This document shows, piece after piece, positions 8,243 through 10,277 of a stretch of 10,277 bases of DNA; positions within the stretch are counted from its first letter, which is position 1, and the number at the start of each line of letters is the position of its first letter. The stretch comes from Fusobacteriota bacterium. GTDB taxonomy: Bacteria; Fusobacteriota; Fusobacteriia; JAPLKR01. The position numbers and the translations under genes were made by a program. Below the pieces are notes generated by a model, which worked only from the letters and a program-made list of their open reading frames with translations, did not search any database and was not told the origin of the DNA. The stretch spans positions 1-10,277 of the forward strand of contig JAPLKR010000074.1 in NCBI GenBank assembly GCA_026387965.1. The letters are read 5' to 3'.

Positions 8243-8269
8243 TTATGTTATGACACCACCTTCGTCCAT
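8243..8269 (-). CDS. Possible 8-codon leader ORF upstream of the importer
   Basis: ATG 8269 to TAA 8243 encodes MDEGGVIT. A good ribosome site, AGAGGTGA, lies about six bases upstream. The ORF ends 31 bases before the permease ATG. Such an ORF could act as a translational sensor or coupling device, but eight codons arise easily by chance, so confidence is low. Confidence 0.25.
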   Translation of the reverse strand: MDEGGVIT

Positions 8270-8280
8270 TGACACTCACC
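8251..8280. repeat. Near-perfect direct repeat in the importer leader
   Basis: TGACACCACC (8251-8260) and TGACACTCACC (8270-8280) differ by one inserted base and begin 19 bases apart. This spacing is close to two helical turns, so a transcription factor could bind both. An RNA-level role is equally possible. Confidence 0.35.
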
Positions 8281-8403
8281 TCTTTCAAGTCTAGAATCTT
8301 GATGCATTTACAAATCCATTTTTGCAGCCGATTGGTAAATCTATCAAAATTTCTTGAGACAACCTTTATTAGAAAGTTAGTAATAACACTTTCCACGTAT
8401 AGT

Positions 8404-8432
8404 ATTATAACATACCCTTCTCAACTTTTAAA
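8404..8432 (-). promoter_or_regulatory. Promoter of the ABC importer operon
   Basis: On the minus strand, TTTAAA (8432-8427) and TATAAT (8409-8404) are 17 bases apart with TG one base before the -10, giving TGTTATAAT as at the U32 promoter. The -35 overlaps the tail of the decayed gene at 8421-9059. Confidence 0.6.
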
Positions 8433-9059
8433 GTAAAAAATTAAATAAGAGAGTCGCCAACGAATGAATACTCCCAAATTTACTTCAATTATTGTTTTTT
8501 CCATCTCAAGAGGCTTGATAATTTTTTCTAATGCCTCTTCTAGACATCCTTCTTTAAAAAAATTAAGAAATATACATTCATTATAAAAATGTGCCTTTCT
8601 CTCCCTTATTCTCTACATTTACGTGTTTGCTTATCTCTCATAAAATCATGAATTTCAGGGCGTTTATTGTTAATTTCAAACTCCTTTTTTACGATATTAG
8701 CATGCAAATCACTTGAACGCTCTTTGTCGGCTTTACAAAGATATCTAACAGCATGAACAAAAAAATATCGCTCCATCAATCGCTCTTGGTTCAAACTCTC
8801 TTCTTAGTATTATTTAGCGTTTTAATAAATACTGGTGCACGGATATTTCTAATCTCTATATCTTCGACACTTATTACCATTAAACGTTTCCACACGTAAT
8901 CTTCAAGATCTGGTGATGTTATATGCATTTCATGCGCTACAGAAAGTGCATTCTCTTCTCACCCTCTTCCAATGCTTTTTGCAAGGCTGAAATCAATTCA
9001 TCAGCTGAAAATCTATTTTTAGAAATAACATTTTCCCAATAATCATAATATTGACTCAT
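8421..9059 (-). pseudogene. Decayed gene resembling the RarA/MgsA C-terminal domain
   Basis: The gene starts well: AGGAG (9066-9070 complemented) precedes ATG 9059, which reads MSQYYDYWENVISKN and then FSADELISALQKALEEG. At about 8955-8960 the frame breaks and continues as NALSVAHEM, EDYVWKRLMVISVEDI. It breaks again near 8770-8800 and resumes with FVHAVRYLCKADKERSSD, KRPEIHDFMRDK. A third break near 8595-8606 leads into FYNECIFLNFFKEGCLEEAL, running to TGA at 8423. At least three frame changes are needed, so no full product can be made. The order 'DELISALQKAL, then a helix with VAHEM, then RLMVISVEDI, then HAVRYLC' follows the C-terminal domain of RarA/MgsA (compare LISAFHKSL and RLVRMASEDIG). 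I recall free-standing relatives in clostridia, but their function is unknown to me. The family call is moderately sure; the decay is clear. Confidence 0.65.
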
Positions 9060-9061
9060 TT

Positions 9062-9243
9062 TATTCTCCTCTTAAATAATAGTAAGAACTTTTTAGCTCA
9101 TTATGCAATAAAAAAGTAATTTCCATCTCAAGAATATTCTTAATGCATCATTACTTGCTGTTCCATCTATTCCTGATGCCACATTAATCTATATTTTCAA
9201 TAACAACCTTTTTGTTATTCGCTTCGCAAAATTGCTTTTTCAT
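9062..9243 (-). pseudogene. Possible remnant of a second small gene upstream of the RarA-C-like remnant
   Basis: GGAG (9249-9252 complemented) precedes ATG 9243, which reads MKKQFCEANNKKVVIENID and then hits TAA. A neighbouring frame continues VASGIDGTASNDALRIF, and a third reads EMEITFLLHNELKSSYYYL up to the RarA-C-like ribosome site. Coding-like text across shifting frames suggests decay, but I do not recognise the family and chance is possible. Confidence 0.3.
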
Positions 9244-9299
9244 ATTTTCTCCAATTATAAAATCCGTTTTTATCTCTTCTACCCAACTTCCCCTTCTTC

Positions 9300-9308
9300 T
9301 GATACAAT
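9300..9308 (+). promoter_or_regulatory. Extended -10 of the DUF4163/DUF3298 gene
   Basis: TGATACAAT matches an extended -10. The -35 position (about 9280-9285, TACCCA) is poor. Predicted transcription starts near 9315, only about eight bases before the GGAGG at 9323-9327. Confidence 0.45.
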
Positions 9309-9331
9309 ATATAAAAACTCACGGAGGTTTT

Positions 9332-10048
9332 ATGAAAAAAATGCCATTAATTTTATCTCTTTTTACCCTGTTTTCACTCTCGCTCTTTGCGCTTGCTTTT
9401 ACTCCCCTTACTGTAAAGAACTCGATTTTTTCCATTAACGGACATAACCAATCGGTCAACCCTGGGACATATAGCGTTAAGTTAACATATCCTCTTTTTT
9501 TTAATGGTAAAAATCCAGCCACTGATATCAATGCCCCTATCTTAGCTTACATCTCAGAAACGATGAAAGATTTTACTTCTAATCTTTGTGATGATATTAC
9601 CTCACAACTTACAGGCATCACTGCAGGTAACGGAAAATCTATTTTTACCCTTCAAGGTAACTACAAAATACTAGTTAATGGACCACAATCACTATCTCTT
9701 CAATTCTCCTATTATGAATTTCTCAATGGAGCTAACGGAAGCAATGTTCTAAAAAGTTTCAATTTCATCAATCAAAACGGCACTTACTCTCTTATCAATC
9801 CTAATAATATATCTAAAAACAGTAAAAATATGGTATGTGATTTTGCTTATTCAACTATTAAAGCTAAAAATATTTACCCTCGTGATATTTTAAATGATTT
9901 GAAAGATAACAAATATGTTCGGAGTGAGTTGGTAAATTCAATGCTTTTTGAAAATGATGGAGTTCATTTCTTTGTAACACTCGTTCAAGTCAATGGACCA
10001 GAGCAGATTACAATCCCTTATTCAAAATTTCCCCAATTTTTCAAATAG
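9332..10048 (+). CDS. Secreted DUF4163/DUF3298 (RsiV/PdaC-like) protein
   Basis: This 238-residue protein has a cleavable-type signal peptide (MKKMPLILSLFTLFSLSLFALA, about residues 1-22) and no further membrane segment, so it should be exported to the periplasm or cell surface. The region TYSVKLTYPLFF to about residue 75 resembles DUF4163, and the C-terminus (LFENDGVHFFVTLVQVNGPEQITIPYSKF) has the ending typical of DUF3298. These domains occur together in the lysozyme-sensing anti-sigma factor RsiV and beside the deacetylase PdaC. Here there is no N-terminal sigma-binding region and no deacetylase domain, so a role in cell-wall or lysozyme sensing is only a guess. I chose ATG 9332 because GGAGG (9323-9327) is four bases upstream and the signal peptide starts there; the same frame is open 40 codons further upstream without a ribosome site. 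It stands alone, with a strong terminator downstream. Confidence 0.75.
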   Translation: MKKMPLILSLFTLFSLSLFALAFTPLTVKNSIFSINGHNQSVNPGTYSVKLTYPLFFNGKNPATDINAPILAYISETMKDFTSNLCDDITSQLTGITAGNGKSIFTLQGNYKILVNGPQSLSLQFSYYEFLNGANGSNVLKSFNFINQNGTYSLINPNNISKNSKNMVCDFAYSTIKAKNIYPRDILNDLKDNKYVRSELVNSMLFENDGVHFFVTLVQVNGPEQITIPYSKFPQFFK

Positions 10049-10092
10049 CCAAATTATTATGTCATTAAATCAATTTGCAAAACTGATTAATG

Positions 10093-10127
10093 AAAACTCT
10101 CCCGCCTCAAGCAGCGGGAGAGTTTTT
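10093..10127 (+). terminator. Intrinsic terminator after the DUF4163/DUF3298 gene
   Basis: Arms 10093-10105 and 10114-10126 pair perfectly over 13 bases (AAAACTCTCCCGC and its complement) around an eight-base loop, followed by T. The A/T ends make it usable from both strands. A second hairpin, CATTAAATCA / TGATTAATG with one bulge (10063-10072, 10084-10092), abuts it. Confidence 0.9.
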
Positions 10128-10140
10128 ACTTAATGTCTCG

Positions 10141-10175
10141 AGTTGTGCGTTTTCACTACACAACGACACACAACT
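10141..10175. repeat. Inverted and direct repeats, possible mobile-element end
   Basis: AGTTGTG (10141-10147) is the inverted complement of CACAACT (10169-10175), and CACAAC occurs again at 10159-10164, giving two direct ACACAAC copies. This lies between a strong terminator and a new gene, a place where an insertion-sequence end would fit. The other end is outside the window, so this is unproven. Confidence 0.35.
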
Positions 10176-10187
10176 AAAAAAGAAAAA

Positions 10188-10252
10188 GTAGACAACTCCC
10201 TAAAATAGTGTAAAATAAGTTACCACACACACTTACACTAGGAGATGTCTAC
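10188..10252 (+). repeat. Nested inverted repeats enclosing a ribosome binding site
   Basis: GTAGACA (10188-10194) pairs with TGTCTAC (10246-10252), and inside it TAGTGTAA (10206-10213) pairs with TTACACTA (10233-10240). All pairs are perfect. The AGGAG site (10240-10244) sits between the two right arms, so folding would place it in a small internal loop, possibly limiting translation. Confidence 0.55.
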
Positions 10253-10253
10253 C

Positions 10254-10277
10254 ATGAATATTGTAACTGAAACATCA
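10254..10277 (+). CDS. Start of an unidentified gene, possibly a transposase (runs off window)
   Basis: ATG 10254 begins MNIVTETS and the frame is open to the right edge. AGGAG (10240-10244) lies nine bases upstream. Eight residues are too few to name a family. The transposase idea rests only on the repeats just upstream (10141-10175 and 10188-10252). Confidence 0.4.

Larger units (their letters stand above)
8212..8397 (-). promoter_or_regulatory. Long leader of the ABC importer mRNA with possible structure
   Basis: Between the predicted start near 8397 and the permease ATG lie about 186 untranslated bases, far more than the roughly 30 seen upstream of the APC permease and U32 genes. It contains an inverted repeat at the 5' end (GAAA/TTTC around GTTA/TAAC, about 8370-8391), an imperfect hairpin at 8306-8340 (ATTTAC and GTAAAT arms continued by AATC and GATT across one mismatch, 13-base loop), a tandem repeat at 8251-8280 and a short ORF at 8243-8269. 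I compared it by eye with TPP and guanidine riboswitch cores and saw no match. Regulation by the leader is inference. Confidence 0.4.

Noticed and set aside
8270-8397. Known riboswitch (TPP, guanidine) in the importer leader
   Set aside because: The conserved core sequences of these classes are not visible; only unassigned inverted repeats are present.
9199-9219. Eight-pair hairpin AATAACAA / TTGTTATT
   Set aside because: It has only one G-C pair, no U tract beyond it, and lies within a possible coding remnant.
9212-9331. Upstream extension of the DUF4163/DUF3298 frame by 40 codons
   Set aside because: There is no ribosome site before 9212, the predicted promoter lies inside the extension, and the signal peptide with GGAGG fixes the start at 9332.

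Overview
The window is AT-rich bacterial DNA with compact, mostly minus-strand operons. A KDO-8-phosphate phosphatase (kdsC) implies lipopolysaccharide and therefore a diderm envelope. Combined with the low GC, strong AGGAGG ribosome sites, a membrane-anchored ComEA-like protein and a long U32 protein, this fits an anaerobic low-GC diderm such as Fusobacteriota or Negativicutes. That placement is inference; no 16S or other marker gene is present.

Layout, left to right. (1) 1-171, minus: N-terminus of an APC-family amino acid permease running off the window, with its own promoter. (2) 349-4995, minus: a probable operon read in the order U32 protein, cinA, kdsC, ComEA-like helix-hairpin-helix protein. 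The last gene is split by a run of nine A residues. (3) 5135-5172: a perfect hairpin terminator that overlaps the end of the next operon. (4) 5165-8211, minus: a two-gene NitT/TauT-type ABC importer, made of a double-domain permease and an ATPase with a C-terminal AAA-associated domain. It has a leader of about 186 nt containing inverted repeats, a tandem repeat and a possible 8-codon leader ORF. (5) 8421-9243, minus: decayed coding sequence, chiefly a multiply frameshifted gene resembling the C-terminal domain of RarA/MgsA. (6) 9332-10048, plus: a secreted DUF4163/DUF3298 (RsiV/PdaC-like) protein, closed by a strong terminator. (7) 10129-10277, plus: inverted repeats and the first eight codons of another gene, possibly the left end of an insertion sequence.

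How the genes work together: U32 (probable RNA or cofactor hydroxylation), CinA (pyridine-nucleotide salvage) and KdsC (LPS sugar synthesis) are housekeeping functions co-transcribed with a competence-type DNA-binding protein. The ABC importer is a separate unit with no substrate-binding protein in view. I see no clear defence system, CRISPR array, prophage or biosynthetic cluster. The points most worth a second look are the A9 frameshift, the importer leader, the decayed RarA-C-like gene and the nested repeats around the last ribosome site.
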